A DNA stretch of 58,431 nucleotides, from positions 1-58,431 of the forward strand of contig CAIKZO010000096.1 of assembly GCA_903832005.1 (NCBI GenBank), in the 5' to 3' direction. Below the pieces are notes generated by a model. That model was not told the origin of the DNA. It worked only from the letters and a program-made list of their open reading frames with translations, and did not search any database. Positions 1 to 9,048 of this stretch are shown here, one piece after another. The position numbers were made by a program, and so were the translations under genes. Each line of letters begins with the position of its first letter. Position 1 is the stretch's first letter. The DNA is from Enhydrobacter aerosaccus (GTDB taxonomy: Bacteria > Pseudomonadota > Alphaproteobacteria > Reyranellales > Reyranellaceae).

Positions 1-1082
1 TAGGCGGCGACTCTGAGCCGGTCCGACCGCGATTTCATCAGCGGCTGGATGCGCTGGCCGAACTGCTCCATGCCGACCAGGAAGTCGTCGAAGGTCAGCA
101 TGATACCCTTGGTGGCGGGCACCGTGGCGCACTCGTCGAGCATCTTCGCGATCGTGGCATAGGAGCCCACGAGCGTGCCCATGTTGAAGTTGATCGCTCC
201 CTCCGGCGCGGAGATCGCCTTGGCGGTGCCGCCTTCGGCCGCATTGGGATCGGCATCTGCCTGGCCCGACATCCACGAGAGGGCGCCCATGTCGGCGCCG
301 TCGTTGTAGAGCTTCCACTTGGCCATCGCCTTCTCGTCGGTCTCGTCGGCGATCACCATCATCAGCACGTAGTTGCCGACGTCGCGGCCGGTCTTGGCCG
401 CCGCCGCCGCCATCATCTCGTTGGTCGGCGTATGCGCCGTCGGCGTGTTGACGCCCTTGCCCAGGGTGAAGTTGTAGTTGCAATAGGTTGCGCCGAACTC
501 CATGCCGCGCGGGCTCTGTCCGGCGCTGACGATCTTGATCGGCGTCTGCGGACGCGGCGAAAGCTTGCAGTCCGTCATCTCGAAGAACTTGCCCTTGAAG
601 TCGGACGAGCCGTTCTCCCAGAGCTCCTTCATCACCGAGACGTATTCGGTGCTGTAGTCGTAGCGATAGCCGAAATAATCCTCGCCCGGCCACAGGCCCA
701 TCTGCGTGTACTCGTCCTTGGCCCAGCCCGAGACGATGTTGACTCCGAAGCGGCCACCCGAGATCGAATCGATGGTAGAGGCCATGCGCGCAATGATGGC
801 CGGCGGCATGGTCAGCACCGCGACCGAGGCATAGAGGCGGATGCGCTCGGTGACGGCAGCCAGGCCTGCCATCAACGTGAAGGATTCGAGATTGTGATCC
901 CAGAATTCGCTCTCGCCGCCGAAGCCGCGCAGCTTGATCATCGAGAGGGCGAAATCGAGCCCGTAGTGCTCGGCGCGCTGCACGATCTTCTTGTTCAGCT
1001 CGAAGCTCGGCATGTACTGCGGCGAGGTCTTGGAGATCAGCCAGCCGTTGTTGCCGATCGGAATGAACACGCCGATATCCAT
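1..1082 (-). CDS. rutA: Pyrimidine monooxygenase RutA, C-terminus cut by the window edge
   Basis: This flavin-dependent luciferase-fold monooxygenase opens the uracil ring between N3 and C4, the first step of the Rut pyrimidine-nitrogen pathway. I translated it from the ATG at 1082. It opens [17 protein letters not shown] and continues with [16 protein letters not shown], [13 protein letters not shown] and [10 protein letters not shown] blocks that closely follow E. coli RutA as I remember it. [13 protein letters not shown] and the late TFDDFL motif are also present. About 360 residues are visible without a stop, so only a few C-terminal residues are missing. The other rut genes, if present, lie outside the window to the left. 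It diverges from the oxidoreductase at 1186. Confidence 0.92.
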   Translation of the reverse strand, partial: MDIGVFIPIGNNGWLISKTSPQYMPSFELNKKIVQRAEHYGLDFALSMIKLRGFGGESEFWDHNLESFTLMAGLAAVTERIRLYASVAVLTMPPAIIARMASTIDSISGGRFGVNIVSGWAKDEYTQMGLWPGEDYFGYRYDYSTEYVSVMKELWENGSSDFKGKFFEMTDCKLSPRPQTPIKIVSAGQSPRGMEFGATYCNYNFTLGKGVNTPTAHTPTNEMMAAAAAKTGRDVGNYVLMMVIADETDEKAMAKWKLYNDGADMGALSWMSGQADADPNAAEGGTAKAISAPEGAINFNMGTLVGSYATIAKMLDECATVPATKGIMLTFDDFLVGMEQFGQRIQPLMKSRSDRLRVAA

Positions 1083-1185
1083 GACAGCCCTCCAACGCGA
1101 TGATGACCGGTTGAGGGAGCAATCGACGTGCCAATCTCCTTGCATGAAAGTTGCAAAGGTCGGCTCCAATCGTAGGGAAGAACCA

Positions 1186-2169
1186 ATGAATGCAGTCGTT
1201 ATCCATGCCACCGGCGGCCCAGAACAGCTCGTGCTGGCCGACATGCCTGACCCCGTGCCCGGCGCTGGCGAGGTCGTGATCGACGTGGCTTACGCCGGCT
1301 GTAACTGGGCCGACACGCAGGTCCGCCAGGGCATCTACCCGCATCCCATGGTCTACCCGCTGGTCATGGGTTTCGAGGTCTCGGGCACGGTCTCCCAGCT
1401 CGGCCCCGGCGTGACCAATGTGAAGGTCGGCGACCGGGTCGCGACCTTCCCGGAGAAGGGCGGCGGCTATGCCGAGAAATGCGTCGCCGGCGCCGCGGGC
1501 CTGATCAAGCTGCCGGACGACGTGCCGCTCGACGTGGGAGCTGCGTTCCCGATCGCGGCGCTCACCGCCTATCACATGCTCTACACCGTGCATGGCCGGC
1601 TGAAGCCCGGCAACACCGTCCTGGTGAGCGCGATCGGCGGCGGCGTCGGTCTTGCGGTCACCCAGCTCGCCGTCCATGCGGGCGTCAAGGTGATCGGCAC
1701 GACCGGCACCGCGGGCAAGGAAAAGCGGCCGCTCGCCTACGGCGCGTCGCGCGTGATCAACATCGCCAGCGAGGATTTCGAGAAGAGCGTGCTCGACTTC
1801 ACTGACGGCCGCGGCGTCGATCTGGCGATCGATTCCTACGGCGCCTCGATACTCGACCGAATCTTCGGCGTGGTGCGTATGCTGGGGCATGTCATCAGCA
1901 TCGGCGAGGCCGAAGGCCAGCCGTTCAAGAACATCCGCGAGCGCATCCTGCCGCGCTCGCAGACTTTCACGCGTCTGCATCTCGGTCACGTCGACCAGAG
2001 CTCGCCCGACTGGAAGGCCGGCGTCGATCATGTGCTGGCCGCGATCGGCGCGGGCTGGCTGAAAGTGCCGATCGAAGGAATCTTTCCGCTCGAAGGCGCC
2101 GCAGACATGCACCGCCGCCTCGAGGGCCGTCAGGTCGCAGGCAAGCTTCTGCTGAAGGCCGGCGCATGA
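1186..2169 (+). CDS. Zinc-independent quinone oxidoreductase-like MDR protein
   Basis: A 327-residue medium-chain dehydrogenase/reductase of the NADPH:quinone oxidoreductase (QOR) type, expected to be cytosolic. The N-terminal GroES-like half contains the GFEVSGTV and VGDRVA segments. The Rossmann half contains the nucleotide-binding [15 protein letters not shown] stretch around residues 145-160. The zinc-ligand cysteine cluster of alcohol dehydrogenases is absent. The frame is open further upstream to 991, but the ATG at 1186 is preferred because AGGGAAG lies just before it and the protein begins where family members begin. The substrate cannot be told from sequence. It is divergent from rutA, and a link to pyrimidine use is only possible. 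Confidence 0.85.
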   Translation: MNAVVIHATGGPEQLVLADMPDPVPGAGEVVIDVAYAGCNWADTQVRQGIYPHPMVYPLVMGFEVSGTVSQLGPGVTNVKVGDRVATFPEKGGGYAEKCVAGAAGLIKLPDDVPLDVGAAFPIAALTAYHMLYTVHGRLKPGNTVLVSAIGGGVGLAVTQLAVHAGVKVIGTTGTAGKEKRPLAYGASRVINIASEDFEKSVLDFTDGRGVDLAIDSYGASILDRIFGVVRMLGHVISIGEAEGQPFKNIRERILPRSQTFTRLHLGHVDQSSPDWKAGVDHVLAAIGAGWLKVPIEGIFPLEGAADMHRRLEGRQVAGKLLLKAGA

Positions 2170-2341
2170 TTTGCGTCACCGTTTTCACCGTTTAAAAACG
2201 GCTCTGGCGAGACAGTGCCAAGTCTTTGATAAGATTGAAGACTCGAAAAAGATAAACGAGCGAAAACGGAGGTAAAAGGGGACCGTCGTCATCCAGAGTC
2301 GCGAGCATCTCCGAGCGACGGACATCCAGGATCCCTCGCAA

Positions 2342-2587
2342 TCAGTAGATAGGATTACCTTTCGATGGTGGCAAGTTCGGCAAGTCTGGATGCAGGTCCG
2401 GATGATGCTTCACGACGGGAAGCGTGATCAGCACGTGAACGTCGTGGATCACGTGGGCGATGAAGAAAAGCATTCTTTTCCGTTCGCCTTCGTCCTCGAT
2501 CTCGCGGACGGTGTGGTCCAAGCGATCGATTGCGAGATCTATGGTCTTCATCGCCTTGATGATCGGTTCAGCGATTTCTCGTTTCAT
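2342..2587 (-). CDS. Small hypothetical protein, candidate immunity partner
   Basis: An 81-residue protein I do not recognise. It starts MKREIAEPIIKAMK and is predicted mostly helical, with charged amphipathic stretches to about residue 45, a hydrophobic segment around residues 40-60, and a Pro/His-rich tail. It lies downstream of, and on the same strand as, the large phage-like protein at 2810-4897, separated by 222 bases in which I see no convincing gene. Like the 3' part of that gene it is less GC-rich than the surroundings. Position after a toxin-like C-terminus makes an immunity role plausible, but this is inference from context only. That the gene is real at all is likely, not certain. 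Confidence 0.5.
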   Translation of the reverse strand: MKREIAEPIIKAMKTIDLAIDRLDHTVREIEDEGERKRMLFFIAHVIHDVHVLITLPVVKHHPDLHPDLPNLPPSKGNPIY

Positions 2588-2809
2588 TCTGGCGTCGTCC
2601 CATAATTTCGCAGGGAAACAGCGTCGACTTTCAGTGCTTCGTCAATCTGAGAAGGCCAACCAACGTCTCTTACCGCTCATGCCGCAACGGCAAAACTCTC
2701 GATCGACCAGTGTGCAACATCTTCAGCAAATATCGCTTCCGCCAAAAGAAGCGTCGCCTAACTGCAGATCGGGGTGGTGGGACAGTAAAGGCCGAAGCAA
2801 GGCCTTATC

Positions 2810-4897
2810 TCAGGAGCGATGAGCATCGGGTATCTTCACGGTAATGAAGTAAATATGCGTGTAGCTTCCACGATCGTACTTATTTGCGAACTCTCTCACT
2901 TCTTCAATGTATCGTTTCATGTCCTCTTTGGTGGCTTTTCCGGTTCCCGTCTTGAAATCATAGACACACGCTTTTTCTCGGTCGTAGATCTCGGTTACGT
3001 CGGGGAACGATTTGCCTTTGGCGCGCCACATGCTGACTCGCTCGCCGAGCATGAGAGCGATCTCCGGATGCAACTCGAACACGCCTTCTCGTTTCAACGA
3101 CCCTTCCAAGAGGAGCCTCGTGATTTCGTCGTTGGCCAACTTATGGACAAGACTGCCAAATACATGTCCATCCAATAGTTCGGTAGTTCTTCTTGCGATC
3201 TCGGCTGCATTAGTACCGATCTCTAGGAGTTTGAGGTAACTGCCGCAGTACTTTTCGGTTTCCTCGTCAGTCGCCTCTTCGAATGTGGTCACGCCATTGA
3301 TCTCTTTGGCAATGCTTGCCTTGATGGAGACAGGCTTTGCCATCGGCAGTGCCTGAAAGCTGCCAACGGCATTTGGCGTTCCCGCTACTTCGCCTGTCGT
3401 TGGTGCAGGCAGCGCCTGCTTCAACGTGAGGGGATCAAACTGTAAAGTTTTCCTACCATCCGGCCCCGAGTCATAGGTTGCCGCGACAGGCAGCACTTCC
3501 CACTTGGCGCCGAGGCCCGTGCCCAACAGGCCATTGTCGACTCGGCGTTCGATCGTGGCCGTGCGCGAGTCGGGTGACCATCGCGCTTGCAGACCATCGC
3601 CTAGACTGATGGTGTTGCTTTGGGTGTTTGTCGGTATCAGAAGGGTTGCCGCTGCTGCTCCCGCGCCCGCACCGGCGAGAGGGACCAAACGGGCCGCCAA
3701 TGCAGCCAACTCACCGGCGCCGGCAAGGGGAGGAGCCGTCATGGTGGGGGTGCCCATGATCGACGTGCCTGCGGCAGTAGCCATTTGTATTGCCGTGATT
3801 GTCGAGGCGCTCGCTTGCTCGGCGGTCGGCTTGTCGAGCGATGGACGTTGATTTCGGCGCAGTGCGCCAAGCACGGCCGCCTGGCGCGCCTCGTCGAGTC
3901 GGTCCCAGAGCGCCGGCGATGGCCGGTCGACTTGCGGAGTGCCCTCGGCCCTCGGCGTGGCGATCCAGTCCGCTACGGCCTTGTCGAGTGCGACCTGCCG
4001 TTCGTCGATGGCTTGCTTGGCCTGCACATGGTCAGCGTCGAGCTGTTGTTGAACGGCAGCCTGCCGCTCGGGATCGTCGGCATGATCGCGTTGGTTTTGA
4101 GCGGTCGCGTCGGCATGCCAGCCGTCGGCCTCTTCGTGAAAGGTGAGGGGCCCGACGGGTGCGATCTGCACGGAGTAGGTGCGGGCCGCGGTCTGGCGCT
4201 GGGCGGTCTGGATCTGGTCGTCGAGAAGTTTGGCTTGGCCTTCTCCAAGCTGGGTCTGCACCTTGCCGTAGAGCCTGGCAGCGCCGTCGACGTTTCCGGC
4301 ATCGAGGCGGGCCTGGATGGCCGAACTCAGCACGCGGCGGCGCGCCGTGGCGGCGGCCTGATCCTCGGCCTCGGGTGCTGGCGGCGTATCGCCGACCCGA
4401 ACGTGGGCGCGGGCGGCATTGGCGGCGGCCTCGCTGATCACGCCGATCGTATCGTCACTGTAGGTGTGGTGAAGGGCCACCTCCTTGGCGAGGAGATCGA
4501 TGCGGTCGAGCGCGGTCTGGCGCTGCCATTCCAGGCTCTGGTTGGCAACGTGGCGGGCGATGTCGCCACGCGTCAGCACCATGTGGGCGTCGAGCGCGGC
4601 ACCGAGTTTGCGGCGCTGGTAGTCGTTGTCGGCGCCATCGAGCGCTGCGTCCTTCATATCGAGAAGGCGCTTCGTGATGACGGGTGCCGCGTGGATCGCG
4701 TCAGCTCCTTGAGTGCGATAGAAGGCGTCGGGCTGGTTGAACAGCGCGTCCTGCTTGTCGGCGATGAAGCGCGTGACCGCCTCGGCGACTCTGGTGTCGT
4801 CGACGATGCGTTGCTGGCGTGCGGCGGCGGGATCGATCGGCGGCGGGGGCGGATCGGGCTGGGGCGGGCGGAGGCCCGAGAGGTCGAAGTCTGTCAT
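2810..4897 (-). CDS. Phage-structural-like protein with C-terminal PD-(D/E)XK nuclease-like tip
   Basis: A 695-residue protein with no signal peptide. Residues 1-360 are Ala/Gln/Asp-rich and helical, with a Pro-rich start (PPQPDPPPPP) and segments such as LWDRLDEARQAAVLGALRRN that resemble helical repeats of phage virion or internal proteins. Residues 370-430 form a Gly/Ala-rich hydrophobic patch. From about residue 515 composition changes and a compact domain begins. Near the end it has P632-D633, then D647-F648-K649, spaced as in PD-(D/E)XK nucleases, followed by a helix KEDMKRYIEEVREF. The DNA encoding this tip is clearly less GC-rich than the 5' half. No phage head or tail genes are adjacent. 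The architecture fits a polymorphic toxin, but secretion route and target are unknown. Confidence 0.6.
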   Translation of the reverse strand: MTDFDLSGLRPPQPDPPPPPIDPAAARQQRIVDDTRVAEAVTRFIADKQDALFNQPDAFYRTQGADAIHAAPVITKRLLDMKDAALDGADNDYQRRKLGAALDAHMVLTRGDIARHVANQSLEWQRQTALDRIDLLAKEVALHHTYSDDTIGVISEAAANAARAHVRVGDTPPAPEAEDQAAATARRRVLSSAIQARLDAGNVDGAARLYGKVQTQLGEGQAKLLDDQIQTAQRQTAARTYSVQIAPVGPLTFHEEADGWHADATAQNQRDHADDPERQAAVQQQLDADHVQAKQAIDERQVALDKAVADWIATPRAEGTPQVDRPSPALWDRLDEARQAAVLGALRRNQRPSLDKPTAEQASASTITAIQMATAAGTSIMGTPTMTAPPLAGAGELAALAARLVPLAGAGAGAAAATLLIPTNTQSNTISLGDGLQARWSPDSRTATIERRVDNGLLGTGLGAKWEVLPVAATYDSGPDGRKTLQFDPLTLKQALPAPTTGEVAGTPNAVGSFQALPMAKPVSIKASIAKEINGVTTFEEATDEETEKYCGSYLKLLEIGTNAAEIARRTTELLDGHVFGSLVHKLANDEITRLLLEGSLKREGVFELHPEIALMLGERVSMWRAKGKSFPDVTEIYDREKACVYDFKTGTGKATKEDMKRYIEEVREFANKYDRGSYTHIYFITVKIPDAHRS

Positions 4898-5024
4898 CCG
4901 CGCAAATTACGCGCGGTCGCGAAAATCCTGACTTATGGTCGTTATATCCCCTATATCCTTGGCCGGCTTGAAACGGATGCCTTCAGCCGGCGCGCGAATC
5001 GAGGCTTCGAGGGCCTCTAGCCGG

Positions 5025-5762
5025 CTACTTTTTCGTGTCGGCGGAGCCCAGCGCTGCCTCGGTGATGCGGCCGGAGCCCGAGATATGGCTGCGGAGCTGA
5101 GCGGGATGAGTGAGCAGCCGGACATTGCCCGCGCCGCTGATGCTGATGTCGGCGAGGTCGGTGGGGGCGGCCTCGACATTGCCGCTGCCAGCGACTTTCG
5201 CGGTGAATTCCTTCATGCCGAGATCGGCCAGCCGCGCGTGGCCCGATCCGGTGATCGAGATCGTGGCGCGATCGACCTTGCCCTGGACGCTGAGGTCGCC
5301 GCTGCCGCTCACATGCAGGGCGAGCTCGGGCTGATTCACGTTCTCCATCAGCACCTTGCCCGAACCTGCAAGGCCGATGCGTCGGAACTTCTGTCCGGGC
5401 AGGACGACCTCGATCTCGCGCAGTCGCGCGATGTTGCGGCAATCGAGCGAGAGCCGGTCGCCCCGGATCTCGACATGGGCGATGACATCGGGCGCGCCGC
5501 GCACGATCACCTCGTCACCTTCGCCGCCGCGATAGCGCACCGTGGCGGGGAGCGCGATCTCGATCGTGTCGCCGCCGTTCCATTTCAGGTGCCGCTCGGA
5601 AAGCGTCGCGGGGGTGCCGCTGCTGCCGCACGTCGAGGCGAAGGACGTGCCGACATTCATCAACCGGTGCACGGCGTCGTCGCCCGTGACATAGGCGAGC
5701 GAGAGGGAGATGACGCCGACGCCCAATCCGCCGGCCGCGATCCAGCCCAGGGTCCTAACCAT
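5025..5762 (-). CDS. DUF2807 (GIN domain) exported beta-helix protein
   Basis: A 245-residue protein with one N-terminal hydrophobic segment (TLGWIAAGGLGVGVISLSLAYV) acting as anchor or uncleaved signal. After it come repeating short strands with the signature GSG steps: GLAGSGKV, HVSGSGDLSV, SITGSGHARL, KVAGSGNVEA, SISGAGNVRL, HISGSGRI. This is the pattern of the DUF2807 head-GIN domain, a parallel beta-helix. A GTG nine bases upstream (5771) is possible; I chose the ATG at 5762. It overlaps the end of the DUF1700 gene and is third in the padR operon, so it probably acts in the envelope under PadR control. Its molecular function is not known. Confidence 0.8.
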   Translation of the reverse strand: MVRTLGWIAAGGLGVGVISLSLAYVTGDDAVHRLMNVGTSFASTCGSSGTPATLSERHLKWNGGDTIEIALPATVRYRGGEGDEVIVRGAPDVIAHVEIRGDRLSLDCRNIARLREIEVVLPGQKFRRIGLAGSGKVLMENVNQPELALHVSGSGDLSVQGKVDRATISITGSGHARLADLGMKEFTAKVAGSGNVEAAPTDLADISISGAGNVRLLTHPAQLRSHISGSGRITEAALGSADTKK

Positions 5763-6336
5763 GTGCGCCACCCATGTCCGCCCGGTCGAGCAGCGCGTAG
5801 TGCAGGCGGGCGAATTTGCCGAGCAGGCGCACCACGTAGTCGATCATCATCAGCAGGAGAGCAGCACCGCCGACCCCGACGCCCAGCAGGCCGATCCCGC
5901 TGAATGTCCGTGAAATGAAATGGCCGGCGAACAGGCCATGATCCCAACTGAACAGCTTCATCAGCACGGCGAAGCCCGCGATGCACAGCGCCAGCAGCAC
6001 GAGGCCCGCGACGAAGGCGAACAACGCGAGCGCCCCCAGCAGCGGCAGCAGGAACACGAAGTCCACCGCGATCAGCGCCAGGAAGCCGAACAGCACGGCG
6101 AAGAAATTCGCGGGCGTGCGCGCGGTCTCCCAACGACGAAAGCCTGCCTCGGCGCGCAGCTCGCGTGCCAGTCGCATCGGGTCACCCAGCGCTGCCGCGA
6201 TCTCGGCCTCGCTGCGGCCGGCCGCCATGCCGTCGGCGAAGTGGGCAGCATAGTCTGCCATCAAGTCGTCGATCTCCGAGGGCGGCAGGCCGGCGAGACG
6301 GCGATGCAACGTGTCGAGGAACTCAGTCTTGGTCAT
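5755..6336 (-). CDS. DUF1700-family membrane protein
   Basis: 193 residues. The first 85 residues are a soluble helical domain opening MTKTEFLDTLHRRLAGLPP with the EIDDLMADYAAHF and ALGDPMRLARELR motifs typical of DUF1700 proteins. The rest holds three or four hydrophobic segments (about 93-113, 115-137, 155-175). DUF1700 genes commonly sit beside padR regulators and GIN-domain (DUF2807/DUF4097-like) genes, exactly as here. Its start overlaps the padR stop by four bases (ATGA), which implies translational coupling. The family role is unclear; membrane-stress or envelope-related function is usually suspected. Confidence 0.82.
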   Translation of the reverse strand: MTKTEFLDTLHRRLAGLPPSEIDDLMADYAAHFADGMAAGRSEAEIAAALGDPMRLARELRAEAGFRRWETARTPANFFAVLFGFLALIAVDFVFLLPLLGALALFAFVAGLVLLALCIAGFAVLMKLFSWDHGLFAGHFISRTFSGIGLLGVGVGGAALLLMMIDYVVRLLGKFARLHYALLDRADMGGAHG

Positions 6337-6686
6337 GTCACTCCTCCGACGATTCGGGCGGGCTTTGCATCGGTCAGGATCCGGGCAACCGATGCGGTGA
6401 AGTCGGTCCAGTCGGCCTTTTGCGCGATCAGCGCGGCTCGGCCGGCCTTGGTGAGCTGGTAATATTTGCGCGGTGGCCCGCTGCTCGATTCCTCTAGATA
6501 GGTCGTGACTAGCCCGTCACCCTGCATGCGCCGCATCAACGGATAGATCGTGCCTTCGCCCATGCCGATCGCCTCGGCCAGGCGGCTGGCGATGTCGTAG
6601 GCGTAGCCGTCCTGGCGCGCGAGCAGGGCCAGCACGCACATGTCGAGCACGCCTTTCCGCAACTGGACTTGGAGTGATTCGGTCAC
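6333..6686 (-). CDS. PadR-family transcriptional regulator
   Basis: A 117-residue winged-helix repressor read from a GTG start at 6686, giving VTESLQVQLRKGVLDMCVLALL, the usual beginning of PadR-s1 proteins. The frame stays open upstream but that part is unlike the family. The wing and recognition region is seen in GEGTIYPLMRRMQGDGLVTTY and PPRKYYQLTKAGRAAL. It heads an operon with the DUF1700 and DUF2807 genes (four-base overlap with the next gene). A perfect 19-base palindrome 35 bases upstream of the start is a strong candidate operator, so autoregulation is likely. The inducing signal is unknown. Confidence 0.88.
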   Translation of the reverse strand: MTESLQVQLRKGVLDMCVLALLARQDGYAYDIASRLAEAIGMGEGTIYPLMRRMQGDGLVTTYLEESSSGPPRKYYQLTKAGRAALIAQKADWTDFTASVARILTDAKPARIVGGVT

Positions 6687-6720
6687 GCGGTTGAAACTCT
6701 CGCTACGGTGTATGACATGG

Positions 6721-6739
6721 TACCTTGTTAAACAAGGTA
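6721..6739. promoter_or_regulatory. Perfect palindrome upstream of padR, candidate PadR operator
   Basis: TACCTTGTT, one central A, then AACAAGGTA: a perfect 9+1+9 inverted repeat. It lies 35 bases upstream of the padR start in the 97-base gap behind the MFS gene, overlapping where the minus-strand promoter should be. PadR regulators usually bind such palindromes at their own promoter. Assignment to this PadR is inference. Confidence 0.6.
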
Positions 6740-6783
6740 GTGGCCAGCAGCTCTCTCGTCCAGAGGAATCTTGGCCGGGGAGG

Positions 6784-8007
6784 CTAACGCCGCCGCAGGG
6801 AAAGGGTGAGCGCGGCCGTGGCGAGGAGACCGAGCGAAGCCATGACGAGCACTGCATCGCGCGGGCCGACATGATCGGAGAGCACGCCGGCGGTGAGGAT
6901 GCCGAGCGGGCCGGTGCCGATGCCGACGGTGACGATGCCCATCAGGCGCGAGCGCATCTCGGCCGGCGCCTCGGTCAACATCAGGGTCGATTGCATGTTG
7001 CCGAAGCCCGCGGTGCCGAAGCCGCCGATCACCAGCACCGTGAAGGCCAGCCAATAGGAGGGCGACAGCGCCATAACGATCAGCGCGCACATGAACAGGG
7101 CCGAGCCGCCGGCGAAAGTGAGCTGGCGGTTCATGCGGATCACGCCGCCGGCCAGCAGGACGCCACCCAGCAGGGCGCCGAGCGGCTCGCCCGCGGCAAG
7201 CAGGCCGACCAGCGACGGCGAGACATGGAAGACGCCACGGCCGAGCGGCGCCACGAGTCCCTGGTAGGCGAAGGCGAAGGAGTTGGTGACGACGGTGATG
7301 CCGAACACCAGCAGGATCACCGGCCGCGTGCGCGCAAAGGCCAGCCCTTCGAGGATCTCGCCGGGAATGCGCATCAGCGAAAGACGGCGCGTCACCTGGC
7401 TGTGCGTGAGACCTGCCAGCGCGAAGGCCCCGCCGAACTGCACCAACGCCGTCACCGTATAGGCGCCCTTCATGTGCAACCACTGGAAGGCCATGCCGCC
7501 CAGCAGCGGCCCGATCATGCGCGTCGCGGCCGAGGTCACCGAATCGAGAGCGATCGCTGGCACGATGCGGTGGGGCCCTGCGACTTCGCCCACCATGCGC
7601 CGACGCGTCGACATCTCCGTCGTCCACAGCACGCCCGACAGCAGATTGCCGACGGCGACGTGCCAGAGCTGGAGCGTGCCGGTCGTGGCAAGTGTGGCCA
7701 GCACGGTCGAGACCACGGCGGGCCCGACCAGCGCCAGCATGACGATCACCTTGCGGTTCACCGCCTCGGAGATCGCGCCCGCGAAGGCACCGAGGAAGAG
7801 TTGCGGCAGTTGCCGGGCGGCCACGACGCCGGTCACGGCGAGCGCCGAATGCGTCACCTCATAGGCGAACAGGCCCGACGCCAGCATCTCCAGCCAGCGC
7901 ATGGCATTGGCGAAGGCGCCGACCAGCCACAGCCGCAGGAAGTCCGGCGTCGCCAACAGCTCGCGCACCGCGTGGTCGCGGCCCGTGGTTTCCCCCGACG
8001 AATTCAT
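6784..8007 (-). CDS. MFS transporter (EntS-like family)
   Basis: A 407-residue major facilitator transporter with about twelve hydrophobic segments, beginning MNSSGETTGRDHAVREL and entering the first helix at LWLVGAFANAMRWLEMLASGLFAY. The Arg/Lys-rich loop SEAVNRKVIVMLAL after the third segment and the central loop SQVTRRLSLMRIPGEILEGLAF fit the exporter branch related to the enterobactin exporter EntS. The frame remains open upstream to 9531 in the complement of the Bug gene, but that portion is low-complexity shadow. It is divergent from the binding-protein gene at 8068, with only 60 bases between starts. The substrate is unknown. Confidence 0.85.
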   Translation of the reverse strand: MNSSGETTGRDHAVRELLATPDFLRLWLVGAFANAMRWLEMLASGLFAYEVTHSALAVTGVVAARQLPQLFLGAFAGAISEAVNRKVIVMLALVGPAVVSTVLATLATTGTLQLWHVAVGNLLSGVLWTTEMSTRRRMVGEVAGPHRIVPAIALDSVTSAATRMIGPLLGGMAFQWLHMKGAYTVTALVQFGGAFALAGLTHSQVTRRLSLMRIPGEILEGLAFARTRPVILLVFGITVVTNSFAFAYQGLVAPLGRGVFHVSPSLVGLLAAGEPLGALLGGVLLAGGVIRMNRQLTFAGGSALFMCALIVMALSPSYWLAFTVLVIGGFGTAGFGNMQSTLMLTEAPAEMRSRLMGIVTVGIGTGPLGILTAGVLSDHVGPRDAVLVMASLGLLATAALTLSLRRR

Positions 8008-8067
8008 TGGGCGGCACGCTAGCGCCCTCGCTATCCTGCGGGAAAGAAGAATTACGGGAGGAAGGCG

Positions 8068-9048
8068 ATGAAGCGCCGCGATTTGATGCTGGGCACCCTT
8101 GCAAGCCCCTTGGCAAGCATTGCACCCCTCGGGGCGCGTGCCCAAGCAGCGTGGCCCTCCAAGCCGGTGCGGTTCATCGTGCCCTTCGCGCCGGGTGGCG
8201 GCACCGATTCGGTGAGCCGCCTGATCTGCGACCAGTTGAGCCGCACCTTCAACCAGTCCTTCGTCATCGACAACAAGGGTGGCGCCGGCGGCAACATCGG
8301 CACGAGCGAACTCGCGCATTCGGCGCCCGATGGCTACACGCTCGGCCTGATCTCGGTGGCGAGCCACACGCTGAACCCGATGCTCTACAACAAGCTGCCC
8401 TACGATCCTGACAAGGACCTGATCGCGATCTCGCGGGTTGCTCTGCTCGCGAACCTGCTGGGCGTCACCAAGAGCCTGCCGGTGAACAACGTCGCCGAGC
8501 TGATCTCGCTCTGCAAGAAAGAGCCCGGCAAATACTCCTTCGCCTCGTCCGGTCCGGGCACGTCGCTGCACCTGAGCGGCGAGCTGTTCAAGGCGATGGC
8601 CGGCGTCGACATCATCCACGTGCCTTACAAGGGCGCGGGTGCCGTCTACAGCGACCTGATCGCGGGGACCGTGCACATGATGTTCGCCAACATGCCGTCG
8701 ATGATCGGCCAGGTGCGCGGCGGCAAGGTGAAAGGGCTGGGCGTCACCTCGGCCGAGCGCTCGAAGGCCGCGCCCGAGATACCCGCCATTGCCGAGACGG
8801 TACCAGGCTACGTCGCCACCTCGTGGTACGGCGTCGCTGCGCCGGCCGGCACGCCCGAGCCGATCGTAGCCAAGATCGAGGCCGCCATCGTGCAGGCGTT
8901 GGCCAATCCCGAGATCCAGAAGCGCTGGGTCGACGACCTCGGTCTCGATGTCCCGCCGGCTGCCCGCGCCGGCTTTGCCGAATTCCTGGCCAACGACCGC
9001 AAGCAATGGGCGCCTGCGGTGAAAGTCTCGGGCGTGCGGCTGGACTAG
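8068..9048 (+). CDS. Bug-family (TctC-like) periplasmic substrate-binding protein
   Basis: A 326-residue extracytoplasmic receptor of the Bordetella-uptake-gene family, the binding partners of tripartite tricarboxylate transporters. The N-terminus MKRRDLMLGTLASPLASIAPLGARAQA is a signal peptide with a twin-Arg. The mature protein opens WPSKPVRFIVPFAPGGGTD, with the conserved ENKGGAGGNIG-type block (DNKGGAGGNIGTSELA) and the HVPYKGAGAVYSDLIAG block. GGGAGGAAGG directly before the ATG is a good ribosome-binding site. No TctA/TctB genes are adjacent, which is usual for these abundant orphan receptors. Ligand is unknown, probably a carboxylate. Its stop overlaps the convergent chaperone gene. Confidence 0.93.
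   Translation: MKRRDLMLGTLASPLASIAPLGARAQAAWPSKPVRFIVPFAPGGGTDSVSRLICDQLSRTFNQSFVIDNKGGAGGNIGTSELAHSAPDGYTLGLISVASHTLNPMLYNKLPYDPDKDLIAISRVALLANLLGVTKSLPVNNVAELISLCKKEPGKYSFASSGPGTSLHLSGELFKAMAGVDIIHVPYKGAGAVYSDLIAGTVHMMFANMPSMIGQVRGGKVKGLGVTSAERSKAAPEIPAIAETVPGYVATSWYGVAAPAGTPEPIVAKIEAAIVQALANPEIQKRWVDDLGLDVPPAARAGFAEFLANDRKQWAPAVKVSGVRLD

Noticed and set aside
2179..2201. CCGTTTT/AAAACGG repeat after the quinone oxidoreductase as terminator
   Set aside because: The stem is AT-rich, the loop is nine bases and no T tract follows.
2460..2822. 120-residue plus-strand frame in the accessory island
   Set aside because: It overlaps the orphan gene on the other strand, has no ribosome-binding site and an irregular Ser/Arg composition.
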